DNA of 64,000 nt from Leadbetterella sp040829825 (GTDB lineage Bacteria; Bacteroidota; Bacteroidia; Cytophagales; Spirosomataceae). The position numbers were made by a program, and so were the translations under genes. Shown piece by piece: positions 16,981 to 26,210 of the stretch; position 1 is the first letter of the stretch; every line of letters begins with the position of its first letter. The stretch lies in NCBI RefSeq assembly GCF_040829825.1, contig NZ_JBFOLH010000020.1; one strand, written 5' to 3'. The notes beneath the pieces are model-generated. The model saw only the letters and a program-made list of their open reading frames with translations. It did not search any database and was not told where the DNA came from.

Positions 16981-18240
16981 ATGTCATTCCGAACTGTTGC
17001 ACCTGCCTATACAACCGACTTCAGGATTTCACTGGAACCGCTACTCATCGATTCCCTGCCGGGGAACAGCCGGGTGTTTATGCTGAAATCGGACACCCTG
17101 GAGGTTTTCCGGCTTGAATTTATTTTTCCCTTTGGCCTGTTGCATGCTCCCGATACGGAGACAGGGCATTTCATGCCCCGCCTGATGGCCCTGGGCACAG
17201 CTGAACGTACCGCTTACGAGGTTGCCGAAGCTTTTGAAAGCCTGGGTGGCTTTCTCGACATCAGTATGGGCATTCACCGCACCACCGTAACCCTTCACGG
17301 CTTAAGCCGGTATTTCACGGCCTACCTCCCGCTTCTGGCCGATGTGCTGTTCCAACCCGTATTTCCCGAATCTGAAATCGACATTCAGCGGTCGCAGGCT
17401 TTGCAAAACTTCCAGGTAGAATGCCTGAAGCCCGCTTTTCAGGCCAATAAGGCTTTTAAGAAAGCGATCTACGGGGAAAAGAGCCTCTTAGGACAAACCC
17501 CTGAACCGGAAAACCTGCTCAGGGTCAACCGGAGCAGCCTGCAGAAGTTTCATGCCGAAACTTTTTCGGCGAGTCCTTTCGACATCTGCCTGAGCGGCTG
17601 CTTTACAGACCATGACCTGGTTGTTCTCAAAAGCTTTGCAGAACAAAACGGCTCGGGTGTAAAGCCCGCAGAACCTGTATTCCCGGGAAAACAGCCTGCC
17701 TCTGACGTACGGGTTGAAACAGAAAATGCGGTGCAAAGCAGCCTGATCATCGGCAAGCGCCTCTTTAACCGGGCACATCCTGATTTTTTCAGGTTCCTGG
17801 TCACCAATACCCTTTTCGGCGGCTATTTCGGCAGCCGGCTGATGAAGAATATCCGGGAAGAAAAAGGGCTCACCTACGGCATCTCTTCCTCCCTGGTCGC
17901 TAATGGTCCTGACGGCGTTTTCAGTATCCGGGCCGAACTTAACAAAGAAAAGCTGAACGAGGCCCTGGCCGCTATTGAGGCAGAGAAAGAGACCCTGCGT
18001 ACGGTGCCGGTTGGCGCAGAAGAGCTTACCACCGTCAAAAACTATATCAAAGGGAATATCCTGAGCGGAACCAATACCCTCTTTGATATCATGGACAAGC
18101 ACAAGGCCCTGTACTATGAATCGCTGCCCGCAGACTTTTACGAAAATATGAGCACCCGGGTAGATGCCGTAACGCCCGAAGAGGTGATGAATATGACCGA
18201 AACCCGGTTAAAGGATTTTTCAACGATAATAGCAGGATAG
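16981..18240 (+). CDS. M16 (pitrilysin-type) family protein lacking the zinc motif
   Basis: A 419-residue two-domain M16 homologue without signal peptide. The HxxEH zinc motif of active M16 peptidases is replaced by H63-F-M-P66-R67, so the protein should not bind catalytic zinc. The C-terminal domain keeps GSRLMKNIREEKGLTYGIS, with the arginine-tyrosine pair used for substrate grip in non-catalytic M16 subunits. Such inactive subunits normally work with an active M16 partner encoded next door, but none is present here. The start lies just past a terminator, so transcription depends on read-through or an unrecognised promoter. The ruvX gene starts 1 base after its stop. Confidence 0.85.
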   Translation: MSFRTVAPAYTTDFRISLEPLLIDSLPGNSRVFMLKSDTLEVFRLEFIFPFGLLHAPDTETGHFMPRLMALGTAERTAYEVAEAFESLGGFLDISMGIHRTTVTLHGLSRYFTAYLPLLADVLFQPVFPESEIDIQRSQALQNFQVECLKPAFQANKAFKKAIYGEKSLLGQTPEPENLLRVNRSSLQKFHAETFSASPFDICLSGCFTDHDLVVLKSFAEQNGSGVKPAEPVFPGKQPASDVRVETENAVQSSLIIGKRLFNRAHPDFFRFLVTNTLFGGYFGSRLMKNIREEKGLTYGISSSLVANGPDGVFSIRAELNKEKLNEALAAIEAEKETLRTVPVGAEELTTVKNYIKGNILSGTNTLFDIMDKHKALYYESLPADFYENMSTRVDAVTPEEVMNMTETRLKDFSTIIAG

Positions 18241-18241
18241 C

Positions 18242-18652
18242 ATGGGACGAATACTGGCCATTGATTACGGGAAAGTCCGCACAGGACTGGCCGTTACTGA
18301 TCCGCTGAAGATCATAGCTACCGCGCTTGAAACGGTAAAAAGCGGGGAGCTTATCCCTTATCTCGGGAATTACGTTCTCCGCGAGCCGGTAGAAACCTGG
18401 GTTCTGGGCCTTCCGGTCAGTCTTAAAAATGAAGATACCCCTACCACAGCCATGGTACGGGCATTCGGGCAGGAGCTGGAACAGGCCTTCCCGGATATCC
18501 CGGTCCGCTATGTAGACGAACGTTTTACTTCAAAAATGGCACAAGCCAGCATGATCGCCTCCGGTGTGCGGAAAAAAGACCGGCAGAACAAGGGCAATAC
18601 CGATAAGATCAGCGCAGTCATTATTCTGCAGTCGTACATGCAAAGCCTGTAA
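18242..18652 (+). CDS. ruvX: Putative pre-16S rRNA nuclease / Holliday junction resolvase YqgF
   Basis: A 136-residue RNase H-fold protein. The motifs ILAIDYGKVRTGLAVTD, GLPVSL, VRYVDERFTSKMAQ and DKISAVIILQSYM carry the conserved acidic residues of the YqgF/RuvX family, which finishes the 5' end of 16S rRNA and is also described as a Holliday junction resolvase. Length is standard. It directly follows the M16-like gene (one base gap), so they are co-transcribed. Confidence 0.93.
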   Translation: MGRILAIDYGKVRTGLAVTDPLKIIATALETVKSGELIPYLGNYVLREPVETWVLGLPVSLKNEDTPTTAMVRAFGQELEQAFPDIPVRYVDERFTSKMAQASMIASGVRKKDRQNKGNTDKISAVIILQSYMQSL

Positions 18653-18772
18653 ATGAGGTTGCCTCAAAACAGTTGGAACAAAGCCCAGGTACATCCACAT
18701 TAACCGCTCATCCGGGCCCGGTTCGGGAATCTCCTTCGGAAGAGAATCGCGTTTTTTACTTAAATTTGCCTG

Positions 18773-20866
18773 ATGGCATCTGTTTTTGACACCAGAATTG
18801 AGTTTCTGAAGGGAATGGGCACCGCCCGGGCCGAGCTTTTGAACAAAGAGCTGGGTATATTTACTTTCGGCGACTTGCTGGAGCATTATCCTTTCCGGTA
18901 CGAAGACCGTACCCGGTTTTCCCGGATATCGGAACTCAATGAGCAAATGCCTTCTGCCCAGATCCTGGGCCGGATCACGGGTGTAGAGCTTGTGAAGGGC
19001 AAAGGGAAGCAGCGCCTCGTGGCTACTTTTTCAGACGGTACCGCCTCTATGGAGCTGGTGTGGTTCCAGAGCATCGGTTACTTCCAGAAATTCCTGAAAA
19101 TCCACTCCAATTATATTGTTTACGGTAAACCGGCCCTGTTTGGCGGGATATTCACCATTCAGCACCCGGAAATAGAATTGTACCAGTCGGATAAGCCCCT
19201 CCCCGGCTACTTCCAGCCGATCTATTCGCTCACCGAAAAGCTCCGCAAAAAATTTATAGAGAGCAAGAGCTTTACCGGGTGGATACGAACCCTCCTTCCG
19301 CAGGTGGAACCGTATATTCATGAGACCCTCCCGGAAAGTATCCTGACCCGGTACCGGCTTATTTCCAAAAAGACCGCCTACCAATACCTGCATCTGCCCG
19401 GTAACCTCCAGGAGCAGAACCAGGCGCAGCGAAGGCTGAAGTTCGAGGAGCTGTTTTATAACCAGCTGAAGCTGATCTCCCTGTCGCTTGTACGAAAAAA
19501 CGAGTTTGCCGGGCAGATTTTTAACAAAACCTCACTACTGACCACTTTCTATAAAGATCACCTGCCGTTTGACCTGACGGGCGCTCAGAAACGGGTCATC
19601 CGGGAGGTTTTTGACGACATGAAGTCGGGCAAGCAGATGAACCGCCTCGTGCAGGGCGATGTGGGCAGCGGCAAAACCATTGTAGCCTTTATCACCATGC
19701 TCATGGCCATTGACGGCGGAGCCCAGGGCTGTATGATGGCTCCTACCGAGATCCTGGCACAGCAACATTACACCAACCTCCGGAAATACTGTGACCTTCT
19801 TCATCTGAATATCCGTTTGCTGACCGGCTCTTCAGGAAAGAAAGAAAGAAAGGAAATTCACGAGGGCCTGCTGAACGGCAGCCTGCATATCCTGGTAGGC
19901 ACGCACGCCGTGCTGGAAGACGTAGTGCAGTTTCACAACCTGGGCATCTGCATTATTGATGAGCAGCACCGTTTCGGCGTAGCCCAGCGGGCCAGGCTCT
20001 GGGAAAAGAACACCCGTACTTACCCCCATATGCTGGTGATGACCGCCACGCCGATCCCCCGCACACTGGCCATGACACTCTTCGGAGACCTCGATATCTC
20101 GGAGATCGATGAGCTGCCCCCCGGCAGGAAACCCATCAAAACCGTGCACCGGTATGAGGCCAACCGCCTGGCAGTTTGGGGATTTATGCGGGAAGAGCTG
20201 GCCAAAGGCCGGCAGATATACGTGGTTTTCCCTCTTATTGAAGAATCGGAAAAGCTGGATCTGAAAAACCTGTTTGACGGCTACGAAAATATCCGGGCGG
20301 CCTTTCCTGAATATGCCGTGAGCATCGTGCACGGTAAAATGAAGCCCAAAGATAAAGACTATGAGATGCAGCGCTTCAAAAAGGGCGAAACGCAGATCAT
20401 GGTAGCCACTACCGTTATTGAAGTAGGCGTAGATGTGCCCAATGCCAGTGTTATGGTCATTGAAAGCGCCCATCGCTTCGGGTTGTCGCAGCTGCACCAG
20501 CTGCGCGGCCGGGTAGGTCGCGGGGCAGAGCAGTCGTATTGTATTCTCATGACCGGCTACGAGCTATCTAAAGACACCCGGAAACGTATGGAGACCATGG
20601 TGGAATCGGAAAACGGCTTTTACATTTCCAAAATAGACCTTGAGCTTCGGGGGCCCGGCGACCTGGCCGGCACGCAGCAGAGCGGGCTGGTAGACCTGAA
20701 GATTGCCAACCTGGCCCGCGACGAGGAGATCCTGCGGATTGCGCGGGAAGAAGCCTTCGATATCCTGCACAAAGACCCCGGCCTGGAGTTTGCCGAACAC
20801 CTGCCTATAAAAATGCACCTTTCTAAAATCAAAGACAAGAGCCTTAGCTGGAGCAGGATCAGCTGA
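18773..20866 (+). CDS. recG: ATP-dependent DNA helicase RecG
   Basis: A 697-residue SF2 helicase that remodels stalled forks and branched DNA. An N-terminal wedge/OB domain (about 1-250, starting with LKGMGTARAELLNKELGI) precedes the helicase core: Walker A VQGDVGSGKTIVA, the DEQH box IIDEQHRFGV, MTATPIPRTL, and the C-terminal QLRGRVGRG motif VI. The C-terminal TRG-like region is present. The ATG at 18773 matches the family N-terminus but lies only 4 bases after a TAAATTTG -7 element at 18761-18768, suggesting a nearly leaderless message. Confidence 0.96.
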   Translation: MASVFDTRIEFLKGMGTARAELLNKELGIFTFGDLLEHYPFRYEDRTRFSRISELNEQMPSAQILGRITGVELVKGKGKQRLVATFSDGTASMELVWFQSIGYFQKFLKIHSNYIVYGKPALFGGIFTIQHPEIELYQSDKPLPGYFQPIYSLTEKLRKKFIESKSFTGWIRTLLPQVEPYIHETLPESILTRYRLISKKTAYQYLHLPGNLQEQNQAQRRLKFEELFYNQLKLISLSLVRKNEFAGQIFNKTSLLTTFYKDHLPFDLTGAQKRVIREVFDDMKSGKQMNRLVQGDVGSGKTIVAFITMLMAIDGGAQGCMMAPTEILAQQHYTNLRKYCDLLHLNIRLLTGSSGKKERKEIHEGLLNGSLHILVGTHAVLEDVVQFHNLGICIIDEQHRFGVAQRARLWEKNTRTYPHMLVMTATPIPRTLAMTLFGDLDISEIDELPPGRKPIKTVHRYEANRLAVWGFMREELAKGRQIYVVFPLIEESEKLDLKNLFDGYENIRAAFPEYAVSIVHGKMKPKDKDYEMQRFKKGETQIMVATTVIEVGVDVPNASVMVIESAHRFGLSQLHQLRGRVGRGAEQSYCILMTGYELSKDTRKRMETMVESENGFYISKIDLELRGPGDLAGTQQSGLVDLKIANLARDEEILRIAREEAFDILHKDPGLEFAEHLPIKMHLSKIKDKSLSWSRIS

Positions 20867-20908
20867 GAGGACTTTTTTGCAATTTCGTTTTTTTGTTTGG
20901 GCAGTGGC

Positions 20909-21967
20909 TCAGTCGGGGCGTTTGTAATTTTTTACAATAAAGCTGATGCCTGTATGTACAATGTCACCCATGGTTTCACAATGCCTGAACTGGGAATTGT
21001 AGGTAAGCTTCTGAAGAGCTGTGCGTAGCTGAACCACATTTTCATGCGGGGCCAGGAAATCCTTGCGCATAATGGCCACCAGGTATTCAAACTTCCGGAT
21101 GCTGTTGGTTACCCGCTTCACCAGGAGCGACCGCAGTTCGGTACGGTATTGCTCAATTGACTTGGATTGCAGCTTATTCATCACCAGGTCAACCATCTTA
21201 AAATTTTCCTTAAAGTACTGGGGCATATAGATCTTGAGGTTCCCCTCGTAGCACTGCTGATCAAAATCAATGGGCCGGATACGGTAAACCACGCGGTCAA
21301 AGTCGTGGGTAGGCACCACCACATAATTATAAGACCGCATGTCGCCCAGCAGCCCGGTCAGGCAGCGCTCATTGAACTTCACAAACTCTTTGGCAAGCTG
21401 TGTTTTATCCAGTTCCGAACAATGCGGAAGATAATCTTCAATAAACACATCGCCGGGTATACCCCAGATATGCTCTTCAATCAGCGTATCTTTGTATACC
21501 AGGTAATTGGCACGGTTGGGCGATAAAAGGTCCTCCATCTCCAGGCCGTAAATGCGCGATGCATCCACTTTCTTAATGTAAAAGTTGGTATGAATATCGT
21601 TCAGGATATTGCGGACACGCACCCGGAAAGGTTTGGAATTTCCGAAGGTACAGTAATCTACCGAGTCTACGCTGAGATAGGGCAGCACACTCCGGTCACC
21701 GTCTGAATGCAGCAGGGTATAAATGCGTTTGAGCCCTTCACGGATTTCATCAAAGTCCGTCGGGTTATAATACACGCTTCGCCAGAGCGTATCTTTGCCT
21801 TTCAGGTCTTCTACCACGTTCCAGTCGGTAAAGCGGAGCAGGTCATCGTACACCAGGTCAATTTTGGTGAGCCGGTTGTATTTCCCGAGATAATCCCGCA
21901 GTCCTTCTGACACCGGGTAAAACGGTTTCCGGAAAGCAATTTTTACGTCTTTTTTCACTTCTTTCAT
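20909..21967 (-). CDS. Uncharacterised protein with kinase-like catalytic pattern
   Basis: A 352-residue cytoplasmic protein that I do not recognise as a named family. It has a pattern reminiscent of protein-kinase-like and aminoglycoside-phosphotransferase folds: IKK (residues 131-133) followed by a glutamate-rich helix (GLEMEDLL), then LLGD209MRSYN214YVVV and RPID234FD236QQ. These resemble the catalytic Asp, the metal-binding Asn and the IDFD metal motif. The glycine-rich loop is not obvious. It has no signal peptide or membrane span. It is transcribed alone, convergent with recG (42-base gap) and divergent from the gamma-glutamyltransferase gene. Assignment as a phosphotransferase is inference; a structure prediction would settle it. 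Confidence 0.7.
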   Translation of the reverse strand: MKEVKKDVKIAFRKPFYPVSEGLRDYLGKYNRLTKIDLVYDDLLRFTDWNVVEDLKGKDTLWRSVYYNPTDFDEIREGLKRIYTLLHSDGDRSVLPYLSVDSVDYCTFGNSKPFRVRVRNILNDIHTNFYIKKVDASRIYGLEMEDLLSPNRANYLVYKDTLIEEHIWGIPGDVFIEDYLPHCSELDKTQLAKEFVKFNERCLTGLLGDMRSYNYVVVPTHDFDRVVYRIRPIDFDQQCYEGNLKIYMPQYFKENFKMVDLVMNKLQSKSIEQYRTELRSLLVKRVTNSIRKFEYLVAIMRKDFLAPHENVVQLRTALQKLTYNSQFRHCETMGDIVHTGISFIVKNYKRPD

Positions 21968-22102
21968 ACCCCAAACGCTATCAGGAGTAAATAAACCATT
22001 TTTTCACCGGAAATCAGCTACCGCCCAATGAAATATTTGCCGGTTCGGAATACCGGGAAGTCACAAAACATTTCTTTATATTTAGGTCATAAAAGCTAAG
22101 CT

Positions 22103-23944
22103 ATGAAAAAAACAGGCCTACTTCTACTCCTATGTTCTACCCTGGCGCAGGGCCAGGTATTCAATGAATTCCCTGTTCAGACCCAGAAGCCGCCGCTGCA
22201 CGGCAAACACTGGATGGCCATTACCGGCAAGCCCTTGGGGGCAACAGCCGGCGCCATGATATTTGCCAAAGGCGGCAATGCCATCGATGCCTCCTGTGCC
22301 ATGCTGGCCGCCACCTGTACCATGTGGGATGTGCTCAGCTGGGGCGGTGAAATGCAGGCTTTGATCTACAACCCCAGGACAAAAAAAGTTATCGGCGTAA
22401 ATGCCCACGGTGTAGCTCCTACCGGTGCCACAGCTGAATTTTATAAATCAAAAGGCTATGCCTATCCGCCCGAATACGGCCCTCTGGCCGCCGTTACTCC
22501 CGGTACCCCGGGCGGACTCATGGAAATCCTGGCCGAATGGGGTACCATGAGCCTGAAAGAAGTGCTGGCCCCGGCCATGAGCATGGCGGCAGGATACCCT
22601 ATTGAAGCCCAGACAGCCAATTCTATTGAGAAAAATAAGAAGATGATCAAGGAATGGCCCTATTCTAAAAAAGTGTTCCTGCCCCACTTAGGGGAAGAAA
22701 GAGAGGCTCCGGAAGCCGGCGAGATTTTTGTGCAGAAAGATCTGCTGGCCACCCTGCAAAAGCTGGTAGATGCCGAGCAGGAAGCTCTGAAAAAAGGAAA
22801 ATCACGGAAAGAGGCCATACGGGCTGCGTATGACCGGTTCTACAAAGGCGATATAGCCCGTGAAATTGCCCGCGGCACACAGGAGCAGGGCGGACTCATC
22901 ACCGAAAAAGACCTGGCCAACTGGAAAGTGATCTTTGAAGAGCCGCTCAGTGTTAATTACAGGGGAATAGACGTTTACAAGCTTCAGCAATGGACCCAGG
23001 GGCCTTCTATGCTGCAGGCCCTCAACATGCTGGAAAATTTTGATCTTAAAGCCATGGGGTATAACAGCCCGCGGTACATTCATACCCTTTACCAGGTCAT
23101 GAACCGGGCATTTGCCGACCGTGATTTTTATTACGGCGATCCTTATTTCGCCCCCGCTGAACCCATGAAAGGACTTTTATCCAAAGAATATGCCAAAGAG
23201 CGCCTGAAAGACCTTGATCCGGATAAAAACGACCCGAACGTGGGCCCCGGTGATCCGTACCCTTTCCAGAATGAAAAAAATCCGTACCTGCCTTTGTTGC
23301 AAGGAAATAAAGTGGGCTATCACGATCAGCAGCTGACCGAGGAGTTCCTGGAAGATTTTACAGCCGGCACTACCTCTGTAGTCGCTTCAGACGAGGAGGG
23401 TTGGATCGTGTCTATGACGCCCAGCGGAGGCTGGGTGCCTGCTACCATTGCGGGTAACACCGGTGTAGGCCTGAGTCAGCGTATGCAGTCGTTTGTGCTC
23501 GATGCCAAAGAGAACCCCTTTAACGTGGTAGAACCGGGTAAGCGGCCGCGGGTAACACTGACCCCCACCCTGGCCCTGAAAGACGGGAAACCGTTCCTGG
23601 CCTTTGCCAAGCAGGCCGGCGATGAGCAGGACCAGCTTTTGCTCCAGTTCTTCCTGAACGTGGTAGAATTCGGCATGACCGTACAGGAAGCCACCGAAGC
23701 CCCGAGCTTCAAGACCTTCCAGTTGAAGGCCTCTTTCGGCAACCACGAGAAAAAGCCGGGTGCTTTGACCCTTAACACGGATACCCCCGAATGGAACCGG
23801 AGCGAGCTGAGACGGAAAGGCTACAGCCTGAATTTCCAGCCCAGAACCAGCGGCCCCATTAACGCCATTTACTTCGACTGGGCACACGGTTCCTTCTGGG
23901 GCGGAAGCAGCAATCACGGGGAAGATTACGGCATCGGCTGGTAA
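22103..23944 (+). CDS. Gamma-glutamyltransferase family protein
   Basis: A 613-residue Ntn-hydrolase of the gamma-glutamyltranspeptidase family with a secretion signal (MKKTGLLLLLCSTLAQG). The heavy-chain part includes GGNAIDASCAMLAA and VTPGTPGGLMEI. The self-cleavage site is at T423 in FTAGTTSVVASDEEG; the following residue is Ser where classic enzymes have THx. The oxyanion and binding GG motif appears as SGGW, and PRVTLTPTLALKDG matches the light chain. It acts in the periplasm on gamma-glutamyl compounds such as glutathione, or as an acylase-like relative; the substrate is not certain. A weak -7 element (TATATTTA) lies at 22077-22084. Confidence 0.88.
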   Translation: MKKTGLLLLLCSTLAQGQVFNEFPVQTQKPPLHGKHWMAITGKPLGATAGAMIFAKGGNAIDASCAMLAATCTMWDVLSWGGEMQALIYNPRTKKVIGVNAHGVAPTGATAEFYKSKGYAYPPEYGPLAAVTPGTPGGLMEILAEWGTMSLKEVLAPAMSMAAGYPIEAQTANSIEKNKKMIKEWPYSKKVFLPHLGEEREAPEAGEIFVQKDLLATLQKLVDAEQEALKKGKSRKEAIRAAYDRFYKGDIAREIARGTQEQGGLITEKDLANWKVIFEEPLSVNYRGIDVYKLQQWTQGPSMLQALNMLENFDLKAMGYNSPRYIHTLYQVMNRAFADRDFYYGDPYFAPAEPMKGLLSKEYAKERLKDLDPDKNDPNVGPGDPYPFQNEKNPYLPLLQGNKVGYHDQQLTEEFLEDFTAGTTSVVASDEEGWIVSMTPSGGWVPATIAGNTGVGLSQRMQSFVLDAKENPFNVVEPGKRPRVTLTPTLALKDGKPFLAFAKQAGDEQDQLLLQFFLNVVEFGMTVQEATEAPSFKTFQLKASFGNHEKKPGALTLNTDTPEWNRSELRRKGYSLNFQPRTSGPINAIYFDWAHGSFWGGSSNHGEDYGIGW

Positions 23945-24024
23945 ATTGTTCGTATAACAATTATTCCGGTTATACGCCCGGAATATACTATTACCTGTTT
24001 ATATTTGCATTAAAACCGGAAACA

Positions 24025-25218
24025 ATGATCAGTACTTCATTTTTAACTCACCTGCAAAACACACTTGCCGAAATTGAGAACGACGGGCTGTACAAGACCG
24101 AACGTATCATCACCTCTTCTCAAAGTGCGGAAATAGAGGCCAACGGCAAAAAATTACTGAATTTCTGTGCCAATAATTACCTCGGGTTATCCAATCGTCC
24201 CGAAGTCATTAAAGCCTCGCAGGCCACTATGGATTCCCGCGGGTACGGGATGTCGTCGGTACGCTTTATCTGCGGCACCCAGGACATCCACAAAGCCCTG
24301 GAAAAGAAGTTATCGGAGTTTCTGGGACTGGAAGACACCATTCTCTATGCCGCTGCATTTGATGCCAACGGCGGGATATTTGAGCCCCTTTTTACAGACG
24401 CTGATGCCATTATTTCTGATGAGCTGAACCATGCCTCTATTATTGACGGGGTGAGGTTATGTAAGGCAGCCCGGTACCGGTACCGTAATAACGACATGGC
24501 CGACCTGGAAACCCAGCTCCAGGCCGCGTCTGAAAAAGGACAGCGCTTTAAGATCATTGTAACCGACGGCGTATTTTCTATGGACGGCATAGTAGCCAAC
24601 CTGAAAGGAATATGCGATCTCGCCGAAAAATACGATGCCCTGGTGATGGTTGACGACTCGCACGCCACCGGGTTTATCGGTAAAACCGGGCGCGGTACGC
24701 ACGAAGCCAACGCGGTAATGGGCCGTGTAGACATCATCACATCTACCCTCGGCAAAGCCCTGGGCGGAGCCTTAGGCGGTTTTACATCCGGTAAAAAAGA
24801 GATCATTGACCTGCTCCGGCAGCGTTCACGGCCTTATCTTTTTTCGAATTCGTTAGCGCCGGGAATCGTAGGAGCTGCCCTGAAAGTACTGGATATGATC
24901 AGTGCCGACACTTCTCTCCGTGATAAAGTGATGGACAATGCCGCCTATTTCCGGAAAGAAATGAAAGCCAAAGGCTTTGATATTCCCGACGGCGACGCGG
25001 CCATTGTACCGGTTATGCTGTACGATGCCAAGCTGTCGCAGAAAATGGCAGAAAAGCTGATGGACGAAGGCGTATACGTGATCGGCTTTTTCTACCCGGT
25101 GGTTCCGAAAGGGAAAGCCCGGATACGCGTGCAACTTTCGGCCGCCCACACACAGGCGCATCTCGACAAGGCCATCGCCGCTTTTGAAAAAGTAGGAAAA
25201 GAATTAGGTGTAATTTAA
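24025..25218 (+). CDS. kbl: Glycine C-acetyltransferase (2-amino-3-ketobutyrate CoA ligase)
   Basis: A 397-residue PLP enzyme of the alpha-oxoamine synthase family. The Schiff-base lysine is K244 in TSTLGKALGGALGG. Other family markers are NFCANNYLGLSNRPEV, GYGMSSVRFICGTQDIHKALE and VMVDDSHATGFIG. It cleaves 2-amino-3-oxobutyrate with CoA to glycine and acetyl-CoA. The SDR-type threonine dehydrogenase gene lies 33 bases downstream, so the pair makes the complete threonine-to-glycine route. A TATATTTG -7 element at 24000-24007 precedes the ATG. Confidence 0.95.
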   Translation: MISTSFLTHLQNTLAEIENDGLYKTERIITSSQSAEIEANGKKLLNFCANNYLGLSNRPEVIKASQATMDSRGYGMSSVRFICGTQDIHKALEKKLSEFLGLEDTILYAAAFDANGGIFEPLFTDADAIISDELNHASIIDGVRLCKAARYRYRNNDMADLETQLQAASEKGQRFKIIVTDGVFSMDGIVANLKGICDLAEKYDALVMVDDSHATGFIGKTGRGTHEANAVMGRVDIITSTLGKALGGALGGFTSGKKEIIDLLRQRSRPYLFSNSLAPGIVGAALKVLDMISADTSLRDKVMDNAAYFRKEMKAKGFDIPDGDAAIVPVMLYDAKLSQKMAEKLMDEGVYVIGFFYPVVPKGKARIRVQLSAAHTQAHLDKAIAAFEKVGKELGVI

Positions 25219-25251
25219 ACACTCCTTATTGATACATACACTTCAGAACAA

Positions 25252-26202
25252 ATGGAAACCATTACGGGAAGAATCCTTATAACAGGGGCTTTAGGACAAA
25301 TCGGTACAGAACTAAGTACCGCTTTGGCTGAAATCTACGGGAAAGACAAGGTTATCATGTCTGATGTACGCGAAGCCTCTGATGTTCCGCTCACCTTTGA
25401 GAAGCTGGATGTGCTGGACCTGGAAGCTTTCCGGAGCATTATTGATAAACATGAAGTAAAGGTGGTTTACCACCTGGCTTCCCTGTTATCGGGCACATCG
25501 GAGAAGAACCCTTCGCTGGCCTGGAGGCTCAATATTGATCCGCTCTTATTTCTCTGTAACCTGGCCAAAGACCGGATCATTGACCAGATCTTCTGGCCCA
25601 GCAGCATTGCGGTGTTCGGCCGGGGCATCCCCAAAGAAAATGTAGGGCAGGAAGTACCCCTCAATCCTTCCACTGTATACGGTATCACCAAGCTGGCCGG
25701 TGAAAAATGGTGCGAATATTACTACCGGAATTACGGGGCAGACATCCGGAGCATCCGCTACCCCGGCCTCATTTCCTGGAAAGCACCGGCCGGCGGCGGC
25801 ACTACAGACTATGCCGTGGAGATCTACCACAAGGCCCTGGAAGAAGGCCGATATACCAGCTTCATTGCTGAAAATACCGCTATGCCTATGCTGTACATGG
25901 ATGATGCCATTGCGGCCACCATACGGCTCATGCAGGCCCCTTCTGAGGCCCTTTCGGTGCGTACTTCCTATAACCTCGGCGGAATGTCCTTTACACCGAA
26001 ACAACTGGCGGCCGCTATCCGGCAGGAAATCCCCGGTTTTGAGATCACATACGCACCTGACTTCCGCCAGGCCATTGCCGAAAGCTGGCCGGCCAGCATA
26101 GATGACTCCGTAGCCCGGAAAGACTGGGGGCTGGCTTACTGGTACAATATAGATTCCATGACAAGAGGGATGCTGGAGAATTTACGGGTGAAGGCGAGCT
26201 AA
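25252..26202 (+). CDS. L-threonine 3-dehydrogenase, SDR (epimerase-like) type
   Basis: A 316-residue extended SDR. The N-terminal NAD motif is ITGALGQIGTEL, the catalytic pair is Y143-x3-K147 in TVYGITKLAGEKW, and IRYPGLISWKAPAGGGTTDYAVEIY is the hallmark of the epimerase-like threonine dehydrogenases, unrelated to the zinc-dependent E. coli Tdh. It oxidises threonine to 2-amino-3-oxobutyrate, which the upstream Kbl then cleaves. It is the second gene of that operon and converges on dinD with an 8-base gap. Confidence 0.92.
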   Translation: METITGRILITGALGQIGTELSTALAEIYGKDKVIMSDVREASDVPLTFEKLDVLDLEAFRSIIDKHEVKVVYHLASLLSGTSEKNPSLAWRLNIDPLLFLCNLAKDRIIDQIFWPSSIAVFGRGIPKENVGQEVPLNPSTVYGITKLAGEKWCEYYYRNYGADIRSIRYPGLISWKAPAGGGTTDYAVEIYHKALEEGRYTSFIAENTAMPMLYMDDAIAATIRLMQAPSEALSVRTSYNLGGMSFTPKQLAAAIRQEIPGFEITYAPDFRQAIAESWPASIDDSVARKDWGLAYWYNIDSMTRGMLENLRVKAS

Positions 26203-26210
26203 AAGAAGAG

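Noticed and set aside
19832..20497. 221-codon minus-strand frame within recG
   Set aside because: Antisense shadow over helicase motifs; no independent evidence.
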